64,000 bases of DNA from an uncultured Bacteroidales bacterium. Lineage in GTDB: Bacteria; Bacteroidota; Bacteroidia; Bacteroidales; P3. Below the pieces are notes generated by a model. It worked only from the letters and a program-made list of their open reading frames with translations, made no database searches and had not been told where the DNA came from. Of the stretch, positions 63,991-64,000 are shown in pieces. The translations under genes were made by a program, and so were the position numbers. Position 1 is the stretch's first letter, and each line of letters opens with the position of its first letter. Location of the stretch: the NCBI GenBank assembly GCA_947168665.1, contig CAMVMX010000005.1:84692-148691 (forward strand), read 5' to 3'.

Positions 63991-64000
63991 TTGGTGCATG

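Overview
The window looks like a chromosomal segment of a GC-rich member of the Bacteroidetes, most likely order Bacteroidales. Three things point there. Promoters of the Bacteroidetes form (-7 box TAnnTTTG, often with TTG about 20 nt upstream) lie in front of most transcription units. Lineage markers are present: a short primary sigma factor, an Rpb6/omega-like RNA polymerase subunit, BamD and LolA, a type IX secretion C-terminal signal, META-domain lipoproteins and DUF3667. Shine-Dalgarno sequences are mostly absent. It is largely a housekeeping region. No rRNA operon, prophage, insertion sequence or CRISPR array was seen.

Layout. 1-11 kb: the end of an outer-membrane barrel gene, a LolA-like carrier and a T9SS-exported C10 protease, then a long minus-strand run bamD - omega - coaBC - lytic transglycosylase - uvrA - DUF819 permease. 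11.5-18 kb, plus strand: guaA, a LysM/periplasmic-binding-protein fusion, lpxC (without the fabZ domain usual in this phylum), lpxA, a small lipoprotein and a polysaccharide flippase. 18-24.4 kb, minus strand: porin - imelysin - diheme oxidoreductase - CcsBA cytochrome c assembly, an apparent iron/heme unit. 24.6-27 kb: a HxlR regulator divergent from an alpha/beta hydrolase and an old-yellow-enzyme. 27-32.5 kb: a GH29 fucosidase, a radical SAM protein, a TPR protein and a tiny 2[4Fe-4S] ferredoxin. 32.6-43 kb: a porin/permease/DUF3667 unit, then a CPA2 antiporter, S41 protease, O-antigen ligase and M16 peptidase. 43-49 kb: nadC-yihY-rlmL-queG divergent from cinA, which is followed by DUF486 and a GH2 beta-mannosidase-like lipoprotein. 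51.3-53.6 kb: a fibronectin-III/cholesterol-dependent-cytolysin-like protein. 54-63.4 kb: zinc metallopeptidase, barrel protein, NnrD, tRNA-Asn, folD, ffh, rpoD, rsmG, a META lipoprotein and mntP. The last 0.6 kb is a cluster of palindromic intergenic repeats running off the window end.

The most unusual gene is the minus-strand one at 51344-53569. Two tandem FN3 domains are joined to a module with the hallmarks of the cholesterol-dependent cytolysin pore-forming core, including the conserved glycine pair. It lacks the cholesterol-sensing undecapeptide and any recognisable export signal, and it stands alone downstream of a very AT-rich region. Other points of note are the unfused LpxC, a beta-mannosidase-like enzyme that seems to lack its middle Ig-like domain, a radical SAM protein with a CX4CX2C motif, a barrel protein with a protease-prodomain-like N-terminus, and several genes whose start codon lies only 4-8 nt after the -7 box.
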